40,126 bases of DNA, taken from Candidatus Gastranaerophilales bacterium (GTDB lineage Bacteria; Cyanobacteriota; Vampirovibrionia; Gastranaerophilales; Gastranaerophilaceae). Every line of letters begins with the position of its first letter. Position 1 is the stretch's first letter. A program made the position numbers and the translations under genes. Shown here piece after piece: positions 15,397 through 24,281 of this stretch. The notes below the pieces were generated by a model. It saw only the letters and a program-made list of their open reading frames with translations. It did no database searches and was not told the origin of the DNA. The DNA lies in assembly GCA_947588755.1 (NCBI GenBank), contig CANPZB010000013.1, positions 1 to 40,126 on the forward strand, given 5' to 3'.

Positions 15397-15487
15397 GATT
15401 ATTTTCTCCCCTACTGTGATATGTTAGCAGATTTATACCGTAAATGCAAATTTGTTTTTACCCCTGTTCAAAATCAAAATTTTACAT

Positions 15488-15493
15488 TATAAT
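15488..15493 (+). promoter_or_regulatory. -10 box of the ROK kinase gene, placed for a leaderless mRNA
   Basis: A perfect TATAAT ends eight bases before ATG 15502. A poor -35 candidate (TGTTCA, 15465-15470) lies 17 bp upstream. No Shine-Dalgarno sequence exists, so translation probably starts at or very near the 5' end. Confidence 0.6.
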
Positions 15494-15501
15494 ATCGGTA
15501 T

Positions 15502-16461
15502 ATGAAAAAGTATTCTATCGGAATTGACTTAGGCGGAACAAAAATTCTTATCGGTCTCGTGGATAAAAATACGGGAAAAGTAGTTTCCTACGTTAAAAAG
15601 AAAACCAAAAAAGATAAAGGTGAACAAAAGATAATCAAAAAAATGACAGAAGGTATTCAAGAACTTCTTGATGAAAATTCATTGGATATTGACGAAATTT
15701 CTTCAATCGGAGTCGGTGCCGCAGGACAAAATGACAGAGAAAACGGGATTTTGATTGCTGCGGCAAACCTTGACTGCTACAATCTGAATATCAGGGAAAT
15801 TCTTAATGATAAATTTAAGATACCAGTTTTTCTGGGTAACGATGTTGAAGTTGCCGCCATCGGAGAAATGAAATTCGGTGCTGCAGCGGGTTATAACGAT
15901 TTTGTATGTATATTTGTCGGAACGGGAGTGGGTTCCGCTATAGTTAAAGAAGGTAAAATTATTTACGGTGACACAGGTACTGCTGGTGAAATCGGTCATA
16001 TTATAGTTGATTTGAACGGCAGACCTTGTGCTTGCGGTGCTCATGGCTGTTTGGAAGCTTATGCATCACGTTCAGCCATTGAAACAAGAATTGAAGGTGC
16101 TTTGAAAAAAGGTAGAAAATCTTGCATTTCCGAATATTTGGAACCGGGAAAGTCAATAAAATCTAGCATGATTAAAAAATCCATCGAAAGAGAGGACGAA
16201 CTTGTTATCCAGTGCGTTACGGAAGCTTCGGAATATCTTTCGGGCGGAATTGCAAGCATTATTAATTTTATTAACCCGAAACTTGTGGTACTGGGCGGAG
16301 GACTCATTGATGCCGTTGATTTCTTTTACCAAAAAACGGTAAAAAAAGCCAGAGCAAAGTCATTACCCGTTCCCGCCGAAAAAATAGAATTTAAAAAAGC
16401 CGCATTGGGCGACTTTTCAGGTGTTATTGGTGCAGCTTTTCTTGAGGAAAGAGAAATTTAG
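15502..16461 (+). CDS. ROK-family glucokinase
   Basis: A 319-aa sugar kinase, probably glucokinase (ATP + glucose to glucose 6-phosphate). It shows the ATP-binding GIDLGGTKI near the N-terminus, LGNDVEVAAIGE with the catalytic-base Asp, GTGVGSAIV, the GEIGHI zinc-ligand His and the ROK zinc signature CACGAHGCLE (Cys176, Cys178, Cys183). Length is typical. Some family members act on N-acetylmannosamine or fructose, so substrate is inferred. It heads a tight co-directional cluster: the GT9 gene starts on the next base after its stop. It is divergent from the secreted GH13 protein. Confidence 0.9.
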   Translation: MKKYSIGIDLGGTKILIGLVDKNTGKVVSYVKKKTKKDKGEQKIIKKMTEGIQELLDENSLDIDEISSIGVGAAGQNDRENGILIAAANLDCYNLNIREILNDKFKIPVFLGNDVEVAAIGEMKFGAAAGYNDFVCIFVGTGVGSAIVKEGKIIYGDTGTAGEIGHIIVDLNGRPCACGAHGCLEAYASRSAIETRIEGALKKGRKSCISEYLEPGKSIKSSMIKKSIEREDELVIQCVTEASEYLSGGIASIINFINPKLVVLGGGLIDAVDFFYQKTVKKARAKSLPVPAEKIEFKKAALGDFSGVIGAAFLEEREI

Positions 16462-17526
16462 ATGACCAAAAAAAAAGGTAAAATTCTTATAGTAAGACTT
16501 TCTTCGCTTGGTGATGTTATTTTTTCTTTACCGCTTGCCGCTGTGCTTAAAAAAAACGGGTTTCAAACAGGATGGTTAGTATCGGAAAAAGGTATTGATA
16601 TCGTGAAAAATAATCCCTGCGTTGATAAAGTTTACTTAGCACCTCTGGGGAAATGGAAGAAAAAAGGATTCTGCTTAGAAAATTTTAAGGAATTTTTATC
16701 AATTTTGAAAGAAATCAGAAATGAAAAATATGATATCGCATTGGATTGTCAGCAAGCATTTAAAAGCCTTTATTGGATGTTATTCTGCGGTGCAAAAAGG
16801 AGAATAACCCACAAATATTCCCGCGAATTGGCTTTTCTTGGCGGAAATGAACATATTCCCAACCCTTACAAGTCTGATTTTTCCTGCCATGCCGTTGAAA
16901 TGCATCTTGAATATGCACGATATCTGGGTTTGGAAACACATAAGCCTGAATTTACCCTGCCACCGTGCGATACCGAAACAAGAGAAAAAGTTGATAATTT
17001 ACTTAAAAATATTGATAAATCAAAACCCGTAGCCGTTATTTCTCCCGCAACGACATGGAGATTAAAGCATTGGGATAAAGATAACTGGCGTGAACTCATT
17101 TCATTTTTGAAAGACAAATTTAACCTTATCTTTACTGGAACAACCGATAATAATGAACTGATTACTTACATAAGCGAAGGAAACGGGATTAATCTTGCCG
17201 GGAAAACAACCATAAAGGATTTGGCAGAAATATTTTCCCGCTCAGATTTGGTAATTTCGCCTGATTCGGGAAGTGCTCATGTTGCCTGGGCTGTTCAAAA
17301 ACCCGTAGTTATCGGAATATTTACATGCACTCCGCCGTCACTTTTCGGAGCTTACGGAGACCCGAACAAATATTTTGCTATTAACGGTAAACTTGACTGC
17401 CAGCCTTGTTTTACCAGAACATGCCCGCTTTCCGACGGGAAAGAAAAATGTCTGAAACATCCGACTGCAAAAGAAATAATAAATATTGTTAAAAAAGTAT
17501 TTGAATTTAAAGAAAATTGTGTATAA
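16462..17526 (+). CDS. Glycosyltransferase family 9 (ADP-heptose:LPS heptosyltransferase-like)
   Basis: A 354-aa GT-B glycosyltransferase of family 9, which adds heptose to the lipopolysaccharide core at the inner face of the membrane. Marks are KILIVRLSSLGDVIFSLPLA at the N-terminus, SPATTWRLKHW, the NLAGKTTIKDLAEIF loop, ISPDSGSAHVAWA and the IGIFTCTPPSLFGAYG loop. Cysteines cluster near the C-terminus (CQPCFTRTCPLSDGKEKC), as in WaaF/WaaC relatives. It starts directly after the ROK stop with GAGGAAAGAG upstream, so the two are coupled. The exact sugar and acceptor cannot be told. A diderm envelope with LPS core is implied. Confidence 0.88.
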   Translation: MTKKKGKILIVRLSSLGDVIFSLPLAAVLKKNGFQTGWLVSEKGIDIVKNNPCVDKVYLAPLGKWKKKGFCLENFKEFLSILKEIRNEKYDIALDCQQAFKSLYWMLFCGAKRRITHKYSRELAFLGGNEHIPNPYKSDFSCHAVEMHLEYARYLGLETHKPEFTLPPCDTETREKVDNLLKNIDKSKPVAVISPATTWRLKHWDKDNWRELISFLKDKFNLIFTGTTDNNELITYISEGNGINLAGKTTIKDLAEIFSRSDLVISPDSGSAHVAWAVQKPVVIGIFTCTPPSLFGAYGDPNKYFAINGKLDCQPCFTRTCPLSDGKEKCLKHPTAKEIINIVKKVFEFKENCV

Positions 17527-17527
17527 T
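17500..17527 (+). promoter_or_regulatory. Possible internal promoter before the GGDEF gene
   Basis: TTTGAA (17500-17505), a 16-bp spacer and a perfect TATAAT (17522-17527) lie at the end of the GT9 gene, about 38 bp before the GTG start of the next gene. This could drive the GGDEF-thiL-ispD part of the cluster separately. Confidence 0.45.
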
Positions 17528-17564
17528 AATATACATAATTTTGTTTATTAAAACAGGAGACAAC

Positions 17565-19457
17565 GTGGATTTTTTTAAACGAATAAAAGAATTTAAATCA
17601 ATGATTGCCGAAGTGGAAAGTTCAATTTACGGCGGCAAACAAGACTATTTGGAAATCTACGAAAGAAATATTCAGCTTGAAAAAGAAATCAAACAGCGTA
17701 CAGCCGAACTTAATATAGCAAACAAAAGAATTTTGACCCTGCAGCACATTCTGGACATGATGAATTCGGCAAAACCTTTACAGAGCGTTTTGGAAACAAT
17801 AGTGAACAGTATTCAGGGAGAACTCGGCTACAAGCACTGTAATATTTTACAAAAATTCAAGAATGAAAAAGAAGAATATCTTATGGTTATTGCACAGTCT
17901 GACGATGAATCCATAAAACGCGTAAGCCGAATGATAACCATTCCAATTCAGACAAGAAAACTTGTTTATAACCCAAACAGTATTTATGCTAAATCGCTTC
18001 AAGAAAACCGCATACTTCAAACTCTGGATATCGGAGGGACATTAAAGTCAGTTGCTCCCGATGTTTCCGATAAAATAATTGACGAAATCGTACTCGGCAG
18101 CCCGAGCAAATCAATTATTACCGTTCCTCTTTATTCCCGTAAAAAGCATTTCGGCTGGTTTAACGTGTTTTCTTCAAGAAAAGATATAACGGAAAGCGAA
18201 ATAAATTTTCTTAATATGTTTGCTCAGCAAATAGAAATGGCAATAACAATAGCGGATTTGTTTGAAGCCGTTAAAGCACAAGCCGTAACGGACGGTTTAA
18301 CGGGGCTTTACAACAGAAGATACTTTGAAGAATATCTTAAAAAAGAAACAATTCGTGCTATTCGCCAACAACAGCCGTTTAGTATAATCGGGCTTGATTT
18401 GGACTTTTTAAAACAAATTAACGATAAATACGGTCATGCCTACGGTGATATTGCCATTAAAACAGTAGCATCGGTTCTTCAAAGAAATGCACGTTCAATT
18501 GATATTGCAGCGAGAATGGGCGGTGAAGAATTTAATCTTATACTTCCGGGAGTTGAATCTTCGGGAGCCTTGATAGCTGCGGAAAGAATTCGTAAGGCTA
18601 TAGAACAGGAAGAACTTGAAACTATCGGTCATATTACGGCAAGTATAGGGGTTGCAACATTTTTAGAGCATTCGGACAACATAGAAGAAGTTATTGAACT
18701 TACCGATCAGGCTATGTATAAATCCAAAAGAAACGGCAGGAATTGCGTAACACTTGCCAAACCAGTTACGGAAACTCTCTGGCAGGAAACCGCAATTAAT
18801 ACGTTCGTTGATATTCTGTCCAAGCATAATATACCTATTCAGCAGGATTTATGTGATGAACTTTGCGAAAAACTCAAAAACAGCGAAAGAACAAAAGATG
18901 TTTTGTATTCCGTGGCGGATATTCTCACACAAACTTACAATCCGCTTCATTCAAGCGGGCTTATGAAAACAAAAGTGCAAATAGCCGTCAGCCTTGCAAA
19001 AAGGTTTGACTTGCCGAAACATGAAATTGATAATCTGCGTATAGCAATGCTTCTTTATGATATCGGCAACATTATGCTGCCTGTCGAATTGCTGCAAAAA
19101 ACCGCACCGCTTACGGAAGATGAACGTAATCACATAAAAACTCACCCGATAATCGCGGCAAGAGAAATATTAAAGCCGATATCATACATTCAGGACATTA
19201 TACCAATTGTCGAACATCACCACGAAAATTGGGACGGCACGGGTTATCCCGAACAGAAGTCTAAAGATGAAATACCAATGACTTCCCAGATAATTTTGAT
19301 TGTTGATGCATATTTTGCACTAACCGAACAGAGAACATACCGCCAAAAACTCAGTCCGCGTGAAGCTTTAAAGATTATTCAGGATGAAGCGGGTAAAAAA
19401 TGGAACAACACACTCGTTCAGGAATTTGTTACTTTAATTGAACATGATATTGATTAA
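17565..19457 (+). CDS. GAF-GGDEF diguanylate cyclase with a degenerate HD-GYP-like domain
   Basis: A 630-aa cytosolic signalling protein. A short coiled coil (about 30-60) leads to a GAF-like sensor (about 65-235), a GGDEF domain (about 240-405) with the intact active site GGEEF (319-323) and an inhibitory I-site RSID (310-313) five residues before it, and a C-terminal HD-GYP-like domain (about 440-625). The cyclase should make c-di-GMP under product inhibition. In the HD-GYP part GYP is intact (560-562) with HHHENWDGTG, but the HD dyad is YD (498-499) and the usual following Lys is Asn, so hydrolysis is doubtful. GTG 17565 is chosen because AGGAG lies five bases before it; upstream in-frame starts run into the GT9 gene. 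No PilZ receptor gene is in the window. Confidence 0.88.
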   Translation: MDFFKRIKEFKSMIAEVESSIYGGKQDYLEIYERNIQLEKEIKQRTAELNIANKRILTLQHILDMMNSAKPLQSVLETIVNSIQGELGYKHCNILQKFKNEKEEYLMVIAQSDDESIKRVSRMITIPIQTRKLVYNPNSIYAKSLQENRILQTLDIGGTLKSVAPDVSDKIIDEIVLGSPSKSIITVPLYSRKKHFGWFNVFSSRKDITESEINFLNMFAQQIEMAITIADLFEAVKAQAVTDGLTGLYNRRYFEEYLKKETIRAIRQQQPFSIIGLDLDFLKQINDKYGHAYGDIAIKTVASVLQRNARSIDIAARMGGEEFNLILPGVESSGALIAAERIRKAIEQEELETIGHITASIGVATFLEHSDNIEEVIELTDQAMYKSKRNGRNCVTLAKPVTETLWQETAINTFVDILSKHNIPIQQDLCDELCEKLKNSERTKDVLYSVADILTQTYNPLHSSGLMKTKVQIAVSLAKRFDLPKHEIDNLRIAMLLYDIGNIMLPVELLQKTAPLTEDERNHIKTHPIIAAREILKPISYIQDIIPIVEHHHENWDGTGYPEQKSKDEIPMTSQIILIVDAYFALTEQRTYRQKLSPREALKIIQDEAGKKWNNTLVQEFVTLIEHDID

Positions 19458-19459
19458 AA

Positions 19460-20383
19460 ATGAAAGAAAAAGAATTTATCCGTACAATAAAAAGTATTCT
19501 GAAATCATCATATATAGGTGATGACTGTGCTTACCTGACGGATGAAAATATAGTTGTGACTCAGGACAGTCTTGTTGAGGATGTACATTTTAAAAGAGAT
19601 TTTATAACTCCTTTTGAACTCGGTTTCAAATCAACAGCCGTAAACATAAGCGATATTTGTGCCTCAGGTGCAAAACCCAAATATCTTACCGTATCATTAT
19701 CGCTTCCGCCCGACATTACGAAAAGTTTTGTGGAAGATTTTTATAAAGGTGCAAAATCCGCCGCAAACGGTGCTGCTATTGTCGGAGGCGACTTGACGGG
19801 AAGTGATAAAATATTTGTGAGCATAACGGCAATAGGTTCTGCAGAAGGCAGAAAAATTTCTTCAAGAAGTAACGCAAAAATCGGGTACAAAGTCATTGTA
19901 TCGGGAAATCACGGTTCTTCCGCAGCAGGGTTGAAATCAATTGAAAAAGGTTTAAAGAACAATAAATTTGCCAAAATTCATCTTATGCCCGAACCGCAAA
20001 TTAATTTTTCAAAACAAATAGCCGAAAATATCACCTGCGATTATGCTATGACCGACACTTCGGACGGACTTGCGGATGCATTAATGCAAATTGCTATAGA
20101 AAGTAACAAGGTTATAGAAGTAGATTTTGAAAAAATTCCCTGCGATAAAGAAATTAAAAATTACGGTAATCCTTATGATTTAGTGCTTTTCGGCGGAGAA
20201 GATTACCAACTGGCTGCCGCAGTACCTGAAAATTTACTCGCAAAAATAGAAAATTATACCGTTATAGGCGAAATTCTGCCCGTTGAATACGAAGCGGGAT
20301 TAAAGATTAATTACAACGGACAAAGTTATTTTTACAATCTTGAAAGTATTAACAAGAAAATATATAATCATTTTGAGGAATAA
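19460..20383 (+). CDS. thiL: Thiamine-monophosphate kinase
   Basis: Last step of thiamine diphosphate synthesis: ATP-dependent phosphorylation of thiamine phosphate. The 307-aa sequence shows the ThiL order: IGDDCAYL near the N-terminus, TQDSLVEDVHF, KSTAVNISDICASGAKPKYLTVSLSLP (mostly conserved), VGGDLTGS, TDTSDGLADAL and LFGGEDYQL. It starts two bases after the preceding stop codon with no clear Shine-Dalgarno sequence, so translation is probably coupled to the GGDEF gene. Two bases separate it from ispD. Confidence 0.94.
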   Translation: MKEKEFIRTIKSILKSSYIGDDCAYLTDENIVVTQDSLVEDVHFKRDFITPFELGFKSTAVNISDICASGAKPKYLTVSLSLPPDITKSFVEDFYKGAKSAANGAAIVGGDLTGSDKIFVSITAIGSAEGRKISSRSNAKIGYKVIVSGNHGSSAAGLKSIEKGLKNNKFAKIHLMPEPQINFSKQIAENITCDYAMTDTSDGLADALMQIAIESNKVIEVDFEKIPCDKEIKNYGNPYDLVLFGGEDYQLAAAVPENLLAKIENYTVIGEILPVEYEAGLKINYNGQSYFYNLESINKKIYNHFEE

Positions 20384-20385
20384 AA

Positions 20386-21045
20386 ATGAATTTAAAATAC
20401 AAAGTAAATGCTGTTATACCTGCAGGAGGAACATCTTCCCGTTTCGGGACTAAGAATAAACTTCTTGAAAAAATTAACGGCAAAGAGGTTATAAAGTATA
20501 CCGTCGATGCGTTTGAGTGTTCCGAAATCGACAAAATTATCGTCTGTGCAAATATTGCCATAAAAGATGAATTGGAGCATATTTTCCGCAATTACAAAAA
20601 AACGGAAATTATTCGGGGCGGAGCAACAAGGCAAGATTCGGTATTTAACGGGCTTAAAGCTTGCGAATGTGATTATGTTTTGATACATGATGCCGCAAGA
20701 CCCATGATATCAACTGATTTGATTAATCGCACAATTGAAACCGTAATTGATAAAAAAGCGGTTACGGTTGTCACTAAAACAATAGATACAATTAAAGAAG
20801 TAAAAGACGGCAAAATAATAAAAACGGTAGACCGTTCAAGACTTTATAACACACAAACGCCTCAGGCATTTGAATACAATTTAATCAAACATGCACATGA
20901 AAAACTTCAGGGACAAAATTTTACCGATGATGCAGGGATGTTGGAAAAATTAAAAAAGGATGTTTACATTCTGGACGGCAGTTACAAAAACATCAAAATT
21001 ACAACTTTGAATGACATAGATATAGCCAAAATATATTTGTCCTAA
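20386..21045 (+). CDS. ispD: 2-C-methyl-D-erythritol 4-phosphate cytidylyltransferase
   Basis: Third step of the MEP isoprenoid pathway, joining CTP and MEP to give CDP-methylerythritol. The 219-aa protein has the nucleotide loop IPAGGTSSRFG, GGATRQDSVFNGL, the HDAARP signature and NTQTPQAF, with TDDAGMLE near the C-terminus. GAGGAAT precedes the ATG and overlaps the thiL end. It is the last gene of the cluster; a hairpin lies 15 bp after the stop. The MEP route is consistent with the isoprenyl transferase (uppS) gene elsewhere in the window. Confidence 0.95.
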   Translation: MNLKYKVNAVIPAGGTSSRFGTKNKLLEKINGKEVIKYTVDAFECSEIDKIIVCANIAIKDELEHIFRNYKKTEIIRGGATRQDSVFNGLKACECDYVLIHDAARPMISTDLINRTIETVIDKKAVTVVTKTIDTIKEVKDGKIIKTVDRSRLYNTQTPQAFEYNLIKHAHEKLQGQNFTDDAGMLEKLKKDVYILDGSYKNIKITTLNDIDIAKIYLS

Positions 21046-21060
21046 AATAATCATTAATAA

Positions 21061-21090
21061 AAAGGTTTCCTTTTTCTTTTGGAAACCTTT
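21061..21090. terminator. Bidirectional terminator between ispD and the 474-aa gene
   Basis: AAAGGTTTCC (21061-21070) pairs with GGAAACCTTT (21081-21090) across a 10-nt loop. Reading leftwards the stem is followed by a T-rich tract (TTTTTATT), so it suits the minus-strand gene best. It also lies 15 bp after ispD. Confidence 0.8.
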
Positions 21091-21151
21091 CTCACTAACA
21101 CTAACCGTTTTATATGGATTATCCCTCTTTACCTAATATGAGGAATCTGAC

Positions 21152-22576
21152 TTATTTTAAAATTTCCGCAGGATTTAATCCGGCTTGTTCAAGTGCATGG
21201 CATAGTGATAAATAATCCTTTCCCGTGTAATCTTTTCCTTTGTATCTGATTTTGAATTCTTTAAAATTGCCTTTGGAATCGGTAACAACTTCGACGCCTG
21301 CGGGGATAGCAGTTATATTATCGCGTTCAAGGCATTCTTTCATATCTTTAATAAATTGTTCTTTTTTCTGTTCAATTTTTTCTTTTTGTTTTTTAGATGC
21401 TTCGGCTTTCTTGCTTTCATCAGCTTTTTTTGATTCTTCCGTTTTTTTATCACCGGCTTCAATTTCTTTATAGCAGGCATCTTTTACTTTTTTGACAAGT
21501 GCGTTTACGGTATCTTGAATATCGTCATCATCTCTGTAATTCATCCAGTTTGCTTTCATTGCATTTCTTGCTTTTGTAACTTCTTCGGTAACATCAATTC
21601 CGTACTTTTCCGCTCTTTCTTGAAGTAAATCAACAATAATTGATGCAATTTCTTCTTTTTGACCGAATTCACATTCATCCATAAGAGTTTCAATCAAACC
21701 GTCTTTATCAGCTTTATATCTTCCGACTTTCGCATAGGAATTGTCCCATTGTTCAAACAGTTCCAAAATATTATCGGAATTTACCAGAGACTCATTTATT
21801 AATAAATTTCTAAGTCCGAGTTCATTATCATCATAATTTGTTCCGACATAATAAACAGCTTTATCTATTAACCGGCAAACGCCATCCATATCTTTAACTT
21901 TCTGTTTATGCCGTTCTCTTAAATTTGCAGCAACGGGAGTTTGATTAGCTCCTGCGGGTACTCCGTCAGAATCTCCGGCATCACCATCATCTTCGGCATC
22001 GCCATCTTCATTTTCGGCATTTATTTCCTGAGCAAGCTTACCTGCCAGTTCGGAACATCCCCTTTGAATTTCCTGTATTGACTGAGCCGAACCGGTTATG
22101 GCATCCGCTATGGATTTTGCGGTACAAACATCCGACGTTTCTTTTAATTGTTTTTGTAATTCTTTAAGTTGTTCAAGAGCTTCTTCTACCTGATTATATT
22201 TTTCCTGAAGTTGTGCCTTTTGTTCTTCGCTTAATTGGTCTGATTTTAATATTTCACTTATTTGCGTGGCAGTACCTTCAAGCCCCTTAATAAATTTATC
22301 GGCATCATAATTTCCCCGCCACTGATATCCGTTAACGGGGCTATCGGGCATTTGATTAACCACCCCATATAACATGGGGTTTGTCATTGCATAATATCCC
22401 GTGTTATTGGCAAGCATCATATCAAACGGAGAAGCATCCGTTGGAAAATATCTTGGAGGAATTCCATACATTCCAAAGCAATTCAACGGCAAACTGCAAG
22501 AGTATGTCGAGTCAGCATAAAGCGGGTAACCCGCTCCCGAATTTATTGGTCGTATGTATTGATAGTCAGAAGACAT
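21152..22576 (-). CDS. Low-complexity protein of unknown function with coiled coils
   Basis: I do not recognise this 474-aa protein. There is no signal peptide or membrane helix. Residues 1-85 are rich in Tyr, Pro, Gly, Met and Asn. Residues about 113-145 form a Gln/Glu/Lys coiled coil. About 189-212 is an acidic Asp/Gly/Glu linker. About 215-370 is a folded-looking helical region, about 383-415 a Lys/Glu/Ala tract, and the last 50 residues may be a small alpha/beta domain (VVTDSKGNFKEFKIRYKGKDY). Linker and coiled-coil style resemble the 1204-aa protein, but no homologous segment is obvious. AGGAA precedes the ATG. The gene is transcribed alone and ends at the 21061-21090 hairpin. Confidence 0.75.
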   Translation of the reverse strand: MSSDYQYIRPINSGAGYPLYADSTYSCSLPLNCFGMYGIPPRYFPTDASPFDMMLANNTGYYAMTNPMLYGVVNQMPDSPVNGYQWRGNYDADKFIKGLEGTATQISEILKSDQLSEEQKAQLQEKYNQVEEALEQLKELQKQLKETSDVCTAKSIADAITGSAQSIQEIQRGCSELAGKLAQEINAENEDGDAEDDGDAGDSDGVPAGANQTPVAANLRERHKQKVKDMDGVCRLIDKAVYYVGTNYDDNELGLRNLLINESLVNSDNILELFEQWDNSYAKVGRYKADKDGLIETLMDECEFGQKEEIASIIVDLLQERAEKYGIDVTEEVTKARNAMKANWMNYRDDDDIQDTVNALVKKVKDACYKEIEAGDKKTEESKKADESKKAEASKKQKEKIEQKKEQFIKDMKECLERDNITAIPAGVEVVTDSKGNFKEFKIRYKGKDYTGKDYLSLCHALEQAGLNPAEILK

Positions 22577-22636
22577 TTTAATATTCCTCGCTTGTTTCCT
22601 CGTATATATATAAAAAATCTTTCTTCACGAAAATTG

Positions 22637-22648
22637 CATGCCGGCATG
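22637..22648. promoter_or_regulatory. 12-bp perfect palindrome upstream of the 474-aa gene
   Basis: CATGCCGGCATG, 61 bp before the ATG at 22576 and upstream of a TATATATA stretch that could hold the -10 box. It is a candidate operator on sequence symmetry alone. Confidence 0.3.
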
Positions 22649-22677
22649 TGTTTAAGGCTGTCCGACATAACCAAAAG

Positions 22678-22692
22678 GCTTATCTAATAAGC
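22678..22692 (-). terminator. Weak terminator-like hairpin after the LipM-like gene
   Basis: On the minus strand GCTTAT-TAG-ATAAGC is followed by CTTTT, 37 bp after the stop at 22729. The stem is only six pairs and AT-rich. Confidence 0.35.
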
Positions 22693-22728
22693 GTTTAGTC
22701 AACTGTTAAAATTTGTAACAATTTTCCT

Positions 22729-23388
22729 TTATTGTTTTATTGTGTTGCAAAGAACTTCTATAATGTCATTTTTTGAAATTTCTGGATTAATTTCTTTTAC
22801 GGAAATTATTGACTCAAAATCAATATTTTCGGGGAATATTTTTTTAAGGAGATTTTTATCGTAATCATATAAAATTGAACCATGTTGAAGAATATAACCT
22901 TCTTTACGGAATTGGGCGGAGCCTATAAGTTTTTTCCCTTCAAAGCACAAATCCGCACCCGTTGAAACAAGCATACAATAGTCTTTATGACCGCAGGCTT
23001 TTTTTTGACCGCCAAAGTCAAGATTTACGGAAAGTTTTGAAAATGCTTCAATTAAAATTTGTGAAATTTCTTTATAAGATGTAATTACATTTTCACCGCC
23101 GCGTAAAAAATTTACGGGACAAACAAAACTGTATGTAATCTCGTCGGCATGTAAAAGTGCTCTGCCGCCCGTAAGCCGTCTGACAACGTCAATATTCAGC
23201 TCTTTAAGGAGATTTTTATCAAGAAAATTATCCTTCTGGTTTCTGCCCAGAGAAACACAATACGGTTTCCAACCGTACAAGCGGAATACGGGTTCACGTG
23301 CCGAAAACTTTATCGCATTTGAAAGCAAATCCAAATCCGTCTGCATATTGTTAATTCCGGTATTAACTTCGTATGGTATAAATTTCAT
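22729..23388 (-). CDS. LipM-like octanoyltransferase / lipoate-protein ligase family
   Basis: A 219-aa member of the BPL/LplA/LipB superfamily that attaches octanoate or lipoate to lipoyl domains. It shows RRLTGGRALLHADEITYS (residues 70-87) and GKKLIGSAQFRKEGYILQHG. Cys138, 13 residues before the GKK segment, stands where Bacillus LipM has its acyl-thioester Cys, so octanoyl transfer fits better than ATP-dependent ligation. It is shorter than LipM (about 280 aa), mainly at the C-terminus. The start codon overlaps the stop of the upstream gene by one base (TAATG), so it is translationally coupled to two secreted paralogues with no evident link to lipoylation. No lipoyl synthase or target enzyme is in the window. 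Confidence 0.82.
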   Translation of the reverse strand: MKFIPYEVNTGINNMQTDLDLLSNAIKFSAREPVFRLYGWKPYCVSLGRNQKDNFLDKNLLKELNIDVVRRLTGGRALLHADEITYSFVCPVNFLRGGENVITSYKEISQILIEAFSKLSVNLDFGGQKKACGHKDYCMLVSTGADLCFEGKKLIGSAQFRKEGYILQHGSILYDYDKNLLKKIFPENIDFESIISVKEINPEISKNDIIEVLCNTIKQ

Positions 23389-24281
23389 TATTTATCTTTG
23401 TCTCTCTTTGCAAGTTCCGTTTCAAAATTTCTAAAAACTTCATTACCCACAAACTGTTCCAAAGCGGCACGTTTTGTATAAAAATCCGAACGTGCTTTCA
23501 TCTGCATATCAAGTGCAGTTCTGTAATATGCATCGGTAATTAAAATTATTTCACGCGACGAATTTTGGGACATATCGAAATTTTTCTTTCTGTCTGCGAC
23601 CATTTGATTTACCATGGATAATTTTTTTCTTGAAGTCATATACTCATAATACAAATCAACTGTTTTTTGCTGTAAATCTTCAACTTTTCTGACAAGAATA
23701 ATCATATCGGCATCGGTAACTTTTGAATATTTATAGTTAAGTGCTTTTGTATCCTGTGACATAATACCCAAAACATTTCCGCCCAGTATTGAACCCGTTG
23801 CAAGAATAGGGTTTCCCATGCCTGCACCGATTAACGTCGACATGCCTGCAATAGTTTGTAAAACTTTTTTAACCGATTTTTCATCGGGCTTATCTTCCTC
23901 GGGATTTGCAAGCTTATACAAAGCAAAGTTTATTGTATCGCTCTGAGAAGCTGCACCCTGCCACAAAAGAGACAAGTCACCCGTCATTGTTTCCTTGTCA
24001 ATTTCCAAATCAGTCGATATTTCTTTTGAAATTTGTTTAATACTTAAATCCGCATAGGTTAATTCCGATATATCAGATTTATTCTCCTGAGTTTTAACGT
24101 ACTCTTTTGCAAGCTTTTCGGCTTTACTTTCCTGTTTTGCTTCAACATATTTGTTTTCGGGAACTTCCGAAATCCCTAAACGATAAGCGGCATCATGAAT
24201 TGAAGTTACATCGTCAAGAGTTGCCGCAGAACACGACAGGGAAAAAATTATTGATATGACAACCGGCAAAATTCTTCTCAT
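23388..24281 (-). CDS. Secreted protein of unknown function, paralogue B of a tandem pair
   Basis: A 297-aa exported protein, family not recognised. The signal peptide covers residues 1 to about 20 (hydrophobic core PVVISIIFSLSC). From residue about 100 it aligns with the next gene upstream: LSLLWQGA/IENLWKGT, INFALYKLANPE/IGFALKKLATPE, then a Gly/Ala/Ile-rich hydrophobic stretch (about 140-180), DADMIILVRKVEDLQQKTVDLYYEY and a long C-terminal helical hairpin with TolC-like YY...A spacing. Unlike its partner it has a charged insert (about 40-100). The start overlaps the previous stop by 4 bp (ATGA). It probably acts in the periplasm or at the outer membrane. Confidence 0.82.
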   Translation of the reverse strand: MRRILPVVISIIFSLSCSAATLDDVTSIHDAAYRLGISEVPENKYVEAKQESKAEKLAKEYVKTQENKSDISELTYADLSIKQISKEISTDLEIDKETMTGDLSLLWQGAASQSDTINFALYKLANPEEDKPDEKSVKKVLQTIAGMSTLIGAGMGNPILATGSILGGNVLGIMSQDTKALNYKYSKVTDADMIILVRKVEDLQQKTVDLYYEYMTSRKKLSMVNQMVADRKKNFDMSQNSSREIILITDAYYRTALDMQMKARSDFYTKRAALEQFVGNEVFRNFETELAKRDKDK

